DNA from: Actinomadura nitritigenes
Lineage (GTDB): Bacteria > Actinomycetota > Actinomycetes > Streptosporangiales > Streptosporangiaceae
Direction of reading: 5' to 3'
Assembly (NCBI RefSeq): GCF_017573545.1
Contig: NZ_JAGEOK010000024.1
Span: 1 to 64,000, forward strand
DNA: 64,000 nucleotides
The notes beneath the pieces were generated by a model, which worked only from the letters and a program-made list of their open reading frames with translations, was not told the DNA's origin and did no database searches. Positions within the stretch are counted from its first letter, which is position 1. Each line of letters opens with the position of its first letter. Position numbers and translations under genes: made by a program. Of this stretch, positions 28,397 to 36,655 are shown in pieces.

Positions 28397-28782
28397 CAAC
28401 CCTCCCGTCGTCGTCGGTGTGTCACTGCTTCGTGTCAGTGCAGTCCGGGACGACGTTGGCCCTGCTGCGGTGAGATGACATTACATCACTGCCGGGATCA
28501 TGCCCGACTGGACCAGATCGCGAAACTTCTCCGGGGCGATCGGCTGCGCGTCATCTCCGAGTGGTTTAGACCAGGCTACCGGGTCCTGAAAGTTGCATAA
28601 CGCCCTGACCTGGTGAGGATCATCACCGGGCGGCGAGGTTTACGGAGCGGAGAACGCAACACGGCTGAAACACGCGCGGGTATCCGGATGCTTCCCGGGC
28701 CCGCCCGGCGGGGCCGCGGCGGCTCCCGCTCAGCGGGACGGCGCCGTCCGGTCGACGGGACGGCCGCGCCCGCCCGGGCCGC
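28397..28782. other. gltB upstream region
   Basis: This 386-bp stretch holds the gltB promoter and leader. The part 28470-28620 is relatively AT-rich, with GATGACATTACATCAC and CACTG/CAGTG half-sites. I found no -35/-10 pair or GlnR-type site good enough to call, and no known riboswitch. The far end (28736-28770) has the inverted repeat GCCGTCC/GGACGGC just after the stop of the next gene, probably its terminator. Confidence 0.45.
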
Positions 28783-30135
28783 TCAGTGGGACGCGGCGGC
28801 GGCGCGGCCCAGCACCGACGGCGCCTTCCCGCCCTCGATCAGCAGCGACAGCAGGTTGCCGTCCGACGCGTCGCCCTTGCCGTCCAGGCGCTGCGCCCAC
28901 GACACCACGGCGTAGTGGCCCATCGCCAGGCCCCGGGCCATTCCGAAGCCCTGCCCGAACCGGTCCAGCGGCGCGGGCGCCGGCAGCGGCACCACGAACC
29001 CGCCGCCGAGCGTGTGGTCCAGCAGGCCGACGAACCGGTCGGCGTCCGCCGAGGACGCCAGGTTGAACACCGCGACGGCCAGCCCGTACCCATGGCGGGC
29101 GTCGGCGTAGATGTCCCGCGCGGCCTGCGTGCAGCCGCCGCGCGCCAGGTCGGCGGCCACCGACTGCCCCCACACCGCGGCGGTGCAGTTGCCGTCGAGC
29201 TTCTTGGCCTGCATCGTGAGCCGGAGCTTCGTGCCGTCCACCGACAGCTTCGCCGACGACGACGGGAACGCCTCCCCGCTGGTCAGCGGCTTGGCGTCGG
29301 TCTTGCGGGACGCGATGCCCGCGTACGCGGAGGACGACGGCGAACTCGAGTAGGACTCGGGCGAGCTGCCGTTGCCCGCCGCCGTGCCCGCCGGCCTGCC
29401 CGGGGCGCCGCCGGCACCGCCGTCGCCCTTGCCGCCGTCATCGCCCCCGCCCAGCGCCACGGCCGCGATCAGCCCGATCACCACCAGCACCGCGAGGCCC
29501 GCGGCGGCCGCGAAGTACGGCTTCGCGCCGGGAGCGCCCTTCCCGCCCGCCGTGCTCTTCCGTCCGGCCGTGCTTTTCCCGCCCGCCGCGCCCCGGCGGC
29601 GCGGCATCCCGGCCCCGCCGGACCGCCGGGCCTTCTTGGGCCTGCGAGCTCTGGGCGGGGCGTCCGGCGTCTCGTCCTGGACGGGCGGCGGGGCGCCGTA
29701 GGGGACGTCCTGGGAGGCGGGATCTCCCTGGTAGGGGCCGTCCACGGGGTAGCCCTGCTCCTCGTAGGGCGGTTCCTCGTAGGACGCTTGCTGCGCGTAG
29801 GCCGGATCCGTGTAGGGCTGATCCGCGTAGGCCGGGTCTGCATACGGCTGATCCGCGTAGGGCTGATCCGTGTACCCCTGGTCCGCGTACCCCTCGTCCG
29901 CATAGGGCTGGTCCGCGGGGGGCTGTCCGGGAGGACCGGCGTGGCCCTGGGCGCCGCCCCGGCGGCGGCCTCCGGAACGTTCCTGCCGGGCCGCGCCGTC
30001 GCGCGGCGAGCCGATCCGGCGGGGACCGCCCGTCCGGCCCTGGCCCCTGCGAGGGGCGGGCTGCCGGCGGCCGGAGCGGCTCGCCGGCGCGCGCCTCGGG
30101 CGGCCGCCACCGCGGCCGCGGTCATCGGGTTCCAC
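28783..30135 (-). CDS. Single-pass membrane protein with YAD-repeat cytoplasmic tail
   Basis: The 450-aa protein has three parts. A ~205-residue N-terminal tail is rich in Arg, Gly and Pro and contains eight tandem five-residue repeats (76-115, pattern [QEP]-[PGA]-Y-[AT]-D). One membrane span follows (about 207-228). The C-terminal extracytoplasmic domain (about 265-450) has two conserved cysteines (NCTAAVWG, RGGCTQA) and the pattern GHYAVVSWAQR. The last domain is clearly paralogous to the next gene upstream (30169-30966). I do not recognise a named family. Basic tails plus one span resemble actinomycete envelope proteins, but no function is assigned. Confidence 0.7.
   Translation of the reverse strand: MEPDDRGRGGGRPRRAPASRSGRRQPAPRRGQGRTGGPRRIGSPRDGAARQERSGGRRRGGAQGHAGPPGQPPADQPYADEGYADQGYTDQPYADQPYADPAYADQPYTDPAYAQQASYEEPPYEEQGYPVDGPYQGDPASQDVPYGAPPPVQDETPDAPPRARRPKKARRSGGAGMPRRRGAAGGKSTAGRKSTAGGKGAPGAKPYFAAAAGLAVLVVIGLIAAVALGGGDDGGKGDGGAGGAPGRPAGTAAGNGSSPESYSSSPSSSAYAGIASRKTDAKPLTSGEAFPSSSAKLSVDGTKLRLTMQAKKLDGNCTAAVWGQSVAADLARGGCTQAARDIYADARHGYGLAVAVFNLASSADADRFVGLLDHTLGGGFVVPLPAPAPLDRFGQGFGMARGLAMGHYAVVSWAQRLDGKGDASDGNLLSLLIEGGKAPSVLGRAAAASH
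29791..29910 (-). repeat. 15-bp tandem repeats coding for Y-[AT]-D units
   Basis: Eight consecutive 15-bp units encode QPYAD, EGYAD, QGYTD, QPYAD, QPYAD, PAYAD, QPYTD, PAYAQ. The length is likely to vary between strains by slippage. Confidence 0.85.
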
Positions 30136-30168
30136 GGCGGCGGAGACTACTGCGGACCGGGGCGCACG

Positions 30169-30966
30169 TTACGACGCCCCGTTCCCGGCCAGGTCGAGCC
30201 GCTGGTAGAGGAAGTCCCCGGCGTTCTCGACGACCAGGCTGACGTCGATCATCTCGTTGAGCGAGTCGGGGCGCGCCCCGCCCGCGCGCTCCACCCACGT
30301 CACCATGGCGTAGTGCCCGTAGACGCTGGCGTAGGCGGCGGTGAACCCCGGCCCGAACGTCGCGACGTCCTTCGGCTGCAGGGGCGTCAGCCATCCCGCG
30401 CCGGTCGCCCGGTCGAGGTCGCGCAGCACCTGCGCGGAGCCGTCCTGGCTCGCCAGGTTCACGACCATGAACTGGCCGACGTACTTCTTGTCCGGGCTCA
30501 CGTAGGCGGCGCGGACCACCTGGGAGCAGCCGTACTTGGCGAGATCGCTCTGCAGCCGCGCGCCCCAGCTGGCGCTCTTGCAGTCGGAGGTCAGGTCGGA
30601 GGCGGCGAGCGTCAGCGTGTACTTGCCCTGCTTGAGGGTCTTGGAGTCCGCCGAGAACGCCTCGCCCTGCGTGATCGGCCGGTTGTCGGCGGTACGCTGG
30701 GCGATCTTCGCGAACCCGTCGCCGCTGAAGTCGGGCGTGTAGGCGGTCGGCATCGCCTTCTCGGCGGGCTTGCCGTCGCCGTCGCCGCCGCCGAGCGCGA
30801 CCACGGCGACGACCGCGATCACGATGACGGCGACCACGGCGGCCGCCCCTCCGTACAGCAGCTTGCGGTTCGGAAGGTTCCGGCGGGGCTTGTCCTCCGG
30901 CCAGAAGTCCTTCCCCGCGCCGTCGCTTCCGGCCGCGGGGGAACCAGTGTCACGGGCCTCGATCAC
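30169..30966 (-). CDS. Single-pass membrane protein, paralogue of adjacent gene
   Basis: From a GTG at 30966 the protein has 265 aa: a short cytoplasmic N-terminus, one membrane span (about 39-58) and an extracytoplasmic domain. That domain shares with its downstream neighbour a Cys in the pattern SDC..ASWG, YGCSQVVRAAY, VVNLAS and GHYAMVTW. Here the long repeat-bearing tail is missing. A TAAGCT box 7 nt before the GTG suggests a leaderless message. The pair probably arose by duplication and is likely co-transcribed, with 33 bp between. Function unknown. Confidence 0.72.
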   Translation of the reverse strand: MIEARDTGSPAAGSDGAGKDFWPEDKPRRNLPNRKLLYGGAAAVVAVIVIAVVAVVALGGGDGDGKPAEKAMPTAYTPDFSGDGFAKIAQRTADNRPITQGEAFSADSKTLKQGKYTLTLAASDLTSDCKSASWGARLQSDLAKYGCSQVVRAAYVSPDKKYVGQFMVVNLASQDGSAQVLRDLDRATGAGWLTPLQPKDVATFGPGFTAAYASVYGHYAMVTWVERAGGARPDSLNEMIDVSLVVENAGDFLYQRLDLAGNGAS

Positions 30967-31080
30967 GCCCCGGAGCTTAGCGGTCCGGCCGCACCCGCCG
31001 CGCCCAAAAGGGCGATTCATCCGCATTTGTTGTGCGGCCGGCGGCCCGCGGGCGCTCGCACCGCGCCGGGCCCGCCGAGG

Positions 31081-31818
31081 TCACAGCCCGGTGGTGCCGA
31101 TGAGCGCGCCGACGCCGTAGGTGATCCCGGCGGCCGCCGCGCCGAACAGCAGCTGGCGCGCCCCGCCGAACCACCACGCCCGCGTCGTGACCCGCGACAC
31201 CAGCGCGCCGGCGGCGAACAGCCCCAGCGCCGCCACCGCGGCCGCCGGCCACAGCGAGGACGCGCCCAGCAGGTACGGCAGCACCGGCAGCAGCGCCCCG
31301 ACCGCGAACGACAGGAAGGACGAGCCCGCCGCCAGCAGCGGCGACGGCAGGTCCCCCGGGGACACCCCGAGCTCCTCCCTGGAGTGCACCTCCAGGGCCC
31401 CCTCGGGGTTGCGCGACAGCTGCCGCGCCACCTCCGCGGCGGTCTCCGCATCGACCCCGCGGGCCTCGAACACCCCGGCCAGCTCGCGCTGCTCGGCCAC
31501 CGGGTTGCGGGCCAGCTCCAGCCGCTCGATCTCGATCTCGGCGAGCGCCAGCTCCGACTGGGACGCGACGGAGATGTACTCCCCCGCCGCCATCGAGAAC
31601 GCGCCCGCCGCCAGGCCCGCGAGGCCCGCCAGCAGCACGATCTTCGGGTCCTGGCGGCCGCCCGCGATCCCCGCGATCAGCGCGAAGTTGGAGACCAGCC
31701 CGTCCATCGCGCCGAACACCGCGGGCCGCAGCCAGCCGCCGTTGACGTCGCGGTGCTGGTGGTGCAGTTCCGGCGTCTGGCCGGTCTTCTCCCCGGTCAT
31801 CTCCCCCGTACCGGACAT
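31081..31818 (-). CDS. VIT1/CCC1-family transporter
   Basis: This 245-aa membrane protein is of the vacuolar iron/manganese transporter family, which exports or sequesters divalent cations. The first span carries FGAMDGLVSNFALIAGIAGG, the second AGAFSMAAGEYISVASQSE, the two most conserved segments, with the expected acidic residues D and E. A cytoplasmic helical domain (about 85-160) follows, then three C-terminal spans. AGGAAG upstream fits the ATG at 31818. It lies 9 bp after lgt on the same strand, so the two are probably co-transcribed. The metal is not known. Confidence 0.88.
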   Translation of the reverse strand: MSGTGEMTGEKTGQTPELHHQHRDVNGGWLRPAVFGAMDGLVSNFALIAGIAGGRQDPKIVLLAGLAGLAAGAFSMAAGEYISVASQSELALAEIEIERLELARNPVAEQRELAGVFEARGVDAETAAEVARQLSRNPEGALEVHSREELGVSPGDLPSPLLAAGSSFLSFAVGALLPVLPYLLGASSLWPAAAVAALGLFAAGALVSRVTTRAWWFGGARQLLFGAAAAGITYGVGALIGTTGL

Positions 31819-31827
31819 CGTGTCTTC

Positions 31828-33306
31828 CTACTTCCCGTCCTTGACGGGCTCTCCCTGCCCTACCCGCTCGGAAGCGTCGGCGGCACCGTCCGTTCCATTC
31901 TCCCCGCTCACGGCGGTGGCCGCGACGCCGGGGCCCGGTTCGGGCTCCGGGTCCGGGTCCGGTTCCGGCGCGGGTTCCGGCAGGGGCTCCGCCGCCGCCT
32001 CCGGGCCCTCAGCGGGCTCCTCCGCCGCCTCGGGGGCCGGCTCCGGCTCGGGGGTCCCGGCCGTGTCCGCCGGGGCCTCATCGGCGGGCTGCGCGGCGTC
32101 CGCGGCCTCCGCGGACCCGTCCGCGGCCTCCCGCTCCGCCGTCCTGTCCTCAGCGGACGCGGACTCGGCCTCCGGGAGCCCGGCCGTCTCGGGCGCGGAC
32201 TCCTCGGACTGCCGTCCGGTGGTCTCCTCGGCCGCACCCGGGGCCGCGTCGTCCGCCGTCCCGGCGGCGTCCTCGGCCTTCGGGTCCCCGTCCTCGGCGG
32301 CGTCCTGGACCCGCTCGTCCTCCGCCGGCTCGTCCTCGGCGGGCGCGTCCTTCGGCGGCTCGTCCTTCGCGGGCGCGTCGTCGGTCGGCACGTCCGCCGC
32401 GGCGGACCCGGCGTCACCGGCGTCACCCGCGTCACCGGCAGGTGCCACGGCCCCCGGTGCGTGCCCGACGACGGCCTCGGGGCCGGTCTTGTTGCGCGCC
32501 AGGTACAGGTAGGCGGCGGCGCAGAGGAACACCACGATCGAGGTGTAGTCGTTCAGCCGCAGGCCGAGGAAGTGGTGCGCGTCGTCGATGCGCAGCGCCT
32601 CGATCCAGCCGCGTCCCACCGTGTAGGCGGCGACGTACAGCGCGAACGCCCGGCCGTGGGTGAGCTTGTAGCGGCGGTCGGCCCAGACGATCAGGATCGC
32701 GACGCCGATGCACCACAGCGACTCGTACAGGAACGTCGGGTGGTAGGTGCCGATGTTCTCGTACTTCGGGTCCAGGGCGGGGCCGTCGCCGAGCGTCGGG
32801 CGGTGGCTCGGGTCGATCTTCAGGGCCCAGAACGTGTGCAGCGGCTTGCCGTACAGCTCCTGGTTCCAGTAGTTGCCCCAGCGGCCGATCGCCTGCGCGA
32901 GGACGATCCCGGGCGCGCAGGCGTCGGCGAGCGCGAGGATCGAGATGCCGCGCCGCCGGCAGCCGATGTACGCGCCGACCGCGCCGAGCGCGATGGCGCC
33001 CCAGATCCCGAGGCCGCCCTTCCAGATCTCCAGGGCCCGGACCGGGTCGCCGCCGCTGCCGAAGTACCGCTGCGCGTCGGTGATCACGTGGTAGAGGCGC
33101 CCGCCGACCAGGCCGAACGGCACCGCCCACACGGCCACGTCGATGATCGTGCCGGGGGCGCCGCCCTTGGCCGCCCAGCGTCGCTCGCCGACCCAGACCG
33201 CGACGACGATACCGAGAATGATCATGATCGCGTAGGCACGGAGCGGAATGGGTCCGAGGTGCCAGACGCCCTGCGAAGGGCTCGGGATGAAGGCGACCGG
33301 GTGCAT
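31828..33306 (-). CDS. lgt: Prolipoprotein diacylglyceryl transferase with acidic tail
   Basis: Lgt transfers diacylglycerol from phosphatidylglycerol to the lipobox cysteine, the first step of lipoprotein maturation. The catalytic core (1-272) has about seven spans with GGRLYHVITD (H73), GRWGNYWNQELYG (R142, N145) and GRGWIEALRID. A tail of about 220 residues rich in Glu, Asp, Ala and Pro, without hydrophobic segments, follows and should lie on the cytoplasmic side. The ATG at 33306 fits the family, and a frame start at 33336 adds ten unlike residues. Two lipoproteins in this window (LivJ and 47958-48407) are likely substrates. Confidence 0.95.
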   Translation of the reverse strand: MHPVAFIPSPSQGVWHLGPIPLRAYAIMIILGIVVAVWVGERRWAAKGGAPGTIIDVAVWAVPFGLVGGRLYHVITDAQRYFGSGGDPVRALEIWKGGLGIWGAIALGAVGAYIGCRRRGISILALADACAPGIVLAQAIGRWGNYWNQELYGKPLHTFWALKIDPSHRPTLGDGPALDPKYENIGTYHPTFLYESLWCIGVAILIVWADRRYKLTHGRAFALYVAAYTVGRGWIEALRIDDAHHFLGLRLNDYTSIVVFLCAAAYLYLARNKTGPEAVVGHAPGAVAPAGDAGDAGDAGSAAADVPTDDAPAKDEPPKDAPAEDEPAEDERVQDAAEDGDPKAEDAAGTADDAAPGAAEETTGRQSEESAPETAGLPEAESASAEDRTAEREAADGSAEAADAAQPADEAPADTAGTPEPEPAPEAAEEPAEGPEAAAEPLPEPAPEPDPDPEPEPGPGVAATAVSGENGTDGAADASERVGQGEPVKDGK

Positions 33307-33412
33307 GACCGTTGACGTTACCGCCTCCGGCGGCATGCGACGGAAACGTCCGCGTCACCGACAGCCGATCGCCGCGCTACGGACACCGGTACGAGACCAT
33401 GCGGGGCGCCTC

Positions 33413-34213
33413 TCAGCCCTGCCCCGGGGCCTCCCCGGCGGACCGCGGGGTGCCGGAGCCCGCCTTGGCGATGGTCTTCTGCAGGGCGTCCGGGGAGGCC
33501 AGGGCGTCGTTCCCGAGCTGCCTGCCGTTCAGCGCGAGGTACGGGGTCGCGGTCACGCCCGCCTTGCCGGCGTAGGCGGTGGCCTGGTCGACCTGGCCGA
33601 TCTTCTGCGCGCCGTTCACGCACGCGGCGAACGAGGGGTCGGTGACGCCGAGCCGCCCCGCCCACTTGATCAGGTCGGCGTTGGCGAAGCCCTTGTCGCC
33701 CTCGGGCGGCTGCTCGTCGTACAGCTTGTCGTGGTACTTCACCCAGTGGTCGGCGGGCATGCAGGCGGCGGCGTTGGCGGCGCGCCGCGAGTTGGACATC
33801 AGCGGGTCCTGCTGGAACAGCTGGAACGGCCGGTAGACGACCTTCACCCTGCCCTCGGCGGCGAGCTTCTTCATCGTGCCGCCGACGCGGGCCTCCATCG
33901 CCTTGCAGGCCGGGCACTGGAAGTCCTCGAAGACGTCCAGGACGGGCGTGGTGACGCCCGGGTTCGCCATGGCGACCGACCCGTCCTGCTGCCGGGTCGC
34001 GGGCGCGATCGGCCCGGTGTACTTCACGGCGGACGGGCCGCCGCCCCCGTTGGTCCCCACCACCACCACGACGATGACGACCACGACGGCCGCCGCCGCC
34101 ACCGCGCCCAGCACGACCACGAGCAGCCGCCTGCGCCGCTGCCGCGCCTCCGTCCGCCGCCGCTCCTCCGCGAGCCGGTCCCGCGCGGAACGCTCCCTGT
34201 CGGGCTTGCTCAT
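33413..34213 (-). CDS. Membrane-anchored DsbA-like thiol oxidoreductase
   Basis: The 266-aa protein has a basic, coiled N-terminal tail, one membrane span (about 30-52) and an extracytoplasmic thioredoxin-fold DsbA domain with active site C100-P-A-C103 (FEDFQCPAC). The cis-proline loop VTATPY is near the C-terminus. GGGGGG 4 nt before the ATG supports the start. It should introduce or shuffle disulfides in exported proteins. A close paralogue lies just upstream, followed by VKOR, the expected electron acceptor partner in actinobacteria. Confidence 0.9.
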   Translation of the reverse strand: MSKPDRERSARDRLAEERRRTEARQRRRRLLVVVLGAVAAAAVVVVIVVVVVGTNGGGGPSAVKYTGPIAPATRQQDGSVAMANPGVTTPVLDVFEDFQCPACKAMEARVGGTMKKLAAEGRVKVVYRPFQLFQQDPLMSNSRRAANAAACMPADHWVKYHDKLYDEQPPEGDKGFANADLIKWAGRLGVTDPSFAACVNGAQKIGQVDQATAYAGKAGVTATPYLALNGRQLGNDALASPDALQKTIAKAGSGTPRSAGEAPGQG

Positions 34214-34338
34214 CGATCCCCCCACGGCCGTGACGATATGTTACCGAGCACGACCGAGCGTAGTGGGGAGGGGCGTTCCGCGCGGTGAAGCCGCACGGAG
34301 GGTTCAGCGGTTCGGGCGGCGGACGGGGCGGCGGAGGG

Positions 34339-35118
34339 TCACTTCCCGGCCGCGCCGGCGGCCGCGGTGACCGTGGCCTTCAGACCGTCGGGGGTGAAGA
34401 CGACGTTGCTGTCGAGCTTGCGCCCGTCGAGGAAGACCGTCGGCGTGCTGTCGACCCCGCGGGTCTGCAGCGCGTAGTTGGTCATCGCGTCGACCTGGGA
34501 CTTCTTCTGCTCGTCCTTGACGCACTTCTCGAAGTTCGGGTCGGAGATCCCGATGTCCTTGCCCCACTTGGCCAGGTCCTTCGGCGAGAAGCCCTTCGTG
34601 CCCTCGGCCGGCTGGAAGCGGAACAGCGCGTCGTGGTAGGAGATCCACTTGTCGGCGGGAACGCACAGCGCGGCCTCGGCGGAGCGCAGCGAGTTCGTCT
34701 TGACCGGGTCGGGGCTGTTGCCGAACAGGTGGAACGGCCGGTAGACGACCTTCACCTTGCCCTCGGCGGCGAGCTGCTCGACGGTCGAGCCGGTGTTCTT
34801 CTCGAACTGCTTGCAGTTCGGGCACTGGAAGTCCTCGAAGATCTCCAGCTCCGGCTTGGTGACGCCGGCCTTCGCCATCACGATCGAGCCGTCGGCCTGG
34901 CGGCTGAGGGGGGCCAGCGCGCCCTTGTGGACCTCGGCGCGGCCGCTCTTGTTCTTGTGGTCGATGACGAGGACGGTCGCCACCACGATCACCGCAACCG
35001 CGACCACCGACCCGAGGACGATGGACAGCAGCCGCCGCTGCTTGGCCCGCGCCGCCTGCCGCCGCCGCTCGGCGGCCAGGCGCTCTCTCGCGGACCGCTC
35101 CCGTGCGGCCTTGCTCAT
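34339..35118 (-). CDS. Second membrane-anchored DsbA-like thiol oxidoreductase
   Basis: The 259-aa paralogue of the neighbouring gene has the same layout: basic tail (MSKAARERSARERLAAE), one span (about 30-52) and DsbA domain with C99-P-N-C102 (FEDFQCPNC) and cis-proline loop VDSTPT. The dipeptide between the cysteines differs (PN here, PA in the other), which usually changes redox potential. A further cysteine pair (ALCVP, KCVKDE) is present in both. TAGGAG upstream fits the ATG. It lies between the other DsbA-like gene and VKOR, all minus strand. Confidence 0.9.
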   Translation of the reverse strand: MSKAARERSARERLAAERRRQAARAKQRRLLSIVLGSVVAVAVIVVATVLVIDHKNKSGRAEVHKGALAPLSRQADGSIVMAKAGVTKPELEIFEDFQCPNCKQFEKNTGSTVEQLAAEGKVKVVYRPFHLFGNSPDPVKTNSLRSAEAALCVPADKWISYHDALFRFQPAEGTKGFSPKDLAKWGKDIGISDPNFEKCVKDEQKKSQVDAMTNYALQTRGVDSTPTVFLDGRKLDSNVVFTPDGLKATVTAAAGAAGK

Positions 35119-35175
35119 TGGGACTCCTAGGAATGGGGGCCGCGCGTGCTGGCGTGCGGCGCGGGTCCGGCGGGA

Positions 35176-35664
35176 CTAGTCGACCTGACCGATCCGCCGG
35201 AACTCGTCGAACAGAACGAGAACGAAGAGCAGGATAGTGATGGCGTGGACCCCGCTGCACCACAGGCAGATCTTGTGCAGCACCGCCAGCTCGACCGTCA
35301 CCAGGTAGACGACGAAGAGCACGCCCACCGACACCGCCGCGAGCCGCGCCCAGCGCAGCTGCGGCCACGGCGAGCGCAGCGCCCAGGGGGTGATCAGCGC
35401 CCCGAACCCGACGAAGAACGCGAGCCCGAACAGCGGCATGGGGATGCCGAGGAGCTCGGAGTACTCGCTGGTGGTGACCGCGTGGCAGTCCACCGTGCTG
35501 GTGGCCGAGCACACCAGCGCGCCCTGGTCGTAGTGCGTGATCGTCAGGTAGACGGAGATGCCGAGCCCGGCGAGGGTCAGCAGCCAGGCGAGGGCCTGGT
35601 ACCACGCGGCCGGGACGGGCGCCGCCGCCGTCGCGCGTTCCCGCGCCGTCATCTCTTGCGTCAT
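35176..35664 (-). CDS. Vitamin K epoxide reductase (VKOR)-family protein
   Basis: The 162-aa four- or five-span membrane protein reoxidises DsbA-type proteins by passing electrons to menaquinone, the actinobacterial replacement for DsbB. The quinone-facing pair is C133-L-W-C136 and the loop pair is C52/C60 (VCSATSTVDC). These four cysteines are diagnostic. GGAAGG upstream fixes the ATG at 35664. A longer frame to 35733 adds nothing membrane-like. With the two DsbA-like genes it forms an oxidative folding cassette. Confidence 0.92.
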   Translation of the reverse strand: MTQEMTARERATAAAPVPAAWYQALAWLLTLAGLGISVYLTITHYDQGALVCSATSTVDCHAVTTSEYSELLGIPMPLFGLAFFVGFGALITPWALRSPWPQLRWARLAAVSVGVLFVVYLVTVELAVLHKICLWCSGVHAITILLFVLVLFDEFRRIGQVD

Positions 35665-35772
35665 CGTGGATCCTTCCGGAACGGCCTCCGCCGGCGAAAA
35701 CACCTTACGGGAGCGCGAGGCCGTCTCAAGCATGAACCGGACGGCGGTGACGGGGAGTTCCCGGAACGCGCA

Positions 35773-35817
35773 AGAACGTCCGCGGAAACGGGACGGCCCC
35801 GTTTCCGCGGACGTTCT
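35773..35817. terminator. Perfect 20-bp hairpin after trpA
   Basis: The arms at 35773-35792 and 35798-35817 are exact inverted repeats of 20 bp with a 5-nt loop. It begins 26 nt after the trpA stop on the minus strand and lies before the VKOR promoter region. Confidence 0.8.
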
Positions 35818-35842
35818 CGACGATCGTTCTCCGGCGGGCGGT

Positions 35843-36655
35843 TCAGCGGCCCTTGCGGACGCCCTCGGCCAGTTCCCCGGTGAGGGCGCGGACGCCGGCG
35901 AGGCCGGTGGCGAGGTCCGGGGCGTCCAGCAGCCGCCGGATGAACGCCGAGCCGACGATCACGCCGTCGGCGAAGCCGGCGACCTCGGCGGCCTGCGCGC
36001 CGTTGCCGACGCCGAGCCCGAGCCCGACCGGCAGGTCCCGGCCGGACCGGCCGATGATCTCCCGGGTGCGCTCGACGAGCCGCGGCGCGCCGGTGTCGAC
36101 GGCGTTGCGGGCGCCGGTGACGCCCATCAGGGACGCCGCGTAGACGAACCCGCGGCACTGCGCGGTGATGGCCTCGATGCGCGCGTCGGTGGAACTGAGC
36201 GCGACGAGGAACACCCGGTCGAGGCCGTGCTCGTCGGCGGCCTCGAGCCACTCGCCGCCCTCCTCGGGCGTGAGGTCGGGGGTGATCAGCCCGGCGCCGC
36301 CGGCGCTCGCGAGGTCGCGGGCGAACGCGCCGACGCCGTGCCGGTCGACGGGGTTCCAGTACGTCATGACCAGCGTCGGGACGCCGGTGGCGGCGACGGC
36401 CTCGACGGTGCGGAACACGTCGGCGACGCGGACGCCCCCGGAGAGCGCCCGGTGGACGGCGTCCTGGATGGTGGGGCCGTCCATCATCGGGTCGGTGTAG
36501 GGCAGCCCGATCTCGATGACGTCGCAGCCGGCGTCGACCATGGTCTTCGCGGCCTCGATCGCGCCGTCGAAGGTCGGGAAGCCGGCCGGCAGGTAGCCGA
36601 CGAGCGCGGCGCGGTTCTCGGCCCTGGCCTTGTCGTAGGCGTCCTTGACGGTCAC
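35843..36655 (-). CDS. trpA: Tryptophan synthase, alpha subunit
   Basis: This 270-aa subunit cleaves indole-3-glycerol phosphate and passes indole through a tunnel to TrpB. Seen here are the catalytic glutamate in VIEIGLPYTDP, the aspartate in GLITPDLTPEE, and the phosphate loop VGLGLGVGNGAQA with GVIVGSAFI. The GTG start overlaps the trpB stop by 4 nt (GTGA), indicating coupling. It is the last gene of trpC-trpB-trpA and is followed by a strong hairpin. Confidence 0.96.
   Translation of the reverse strand: MTVKDAYDKARAENRAALVGYLPAGFPTFDGAIEAAKTMVDAGCDVIEIGLPYTDPMMDGPTIQDAVHRALSGGVRVADVFRTVEAVAATGVPTLVMTYWNPVDRHGVGAFARDLASAGGAGLITPDLTPEEGGEWLEAADEHGLDRVFLVALSSTDARIEAITAQCRGFVYAASLMGVTGARNAVDTGAPRLVERTREIIGRSGRDLPVGLGLGVGNGAQAAEVAGFADGVIVGSAFIRRLLDAPDLATGLAGVRALTGELAEGVRKGR

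Noticed and set aside
24017..28600. 1527-codon open frame opposite gltB
   Set aside because: Antisense shadow caused by extreme third-position GC. gltB is fully supported by motifs, and the antisense product is low-complexity.
28397..28782. Glutamine or other riboswitch before gltB
   Set aside because: No conserved aptamer pattern could be traced by eye; only weak half-sites are present.
29791..29910. Possible CRISPR or non-coding repeat
   Set aside because: The 15-bp units keep the reading frame of a supported gene and encode a regular peptide repeat.
28786..33315. 1509-codon plus-strand frame
   Set aside because: It crosses several well-supported minus-strand genes (both paralogues, VIT1-like, lgt). 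Its composition is Arg/Gly/Val noise.
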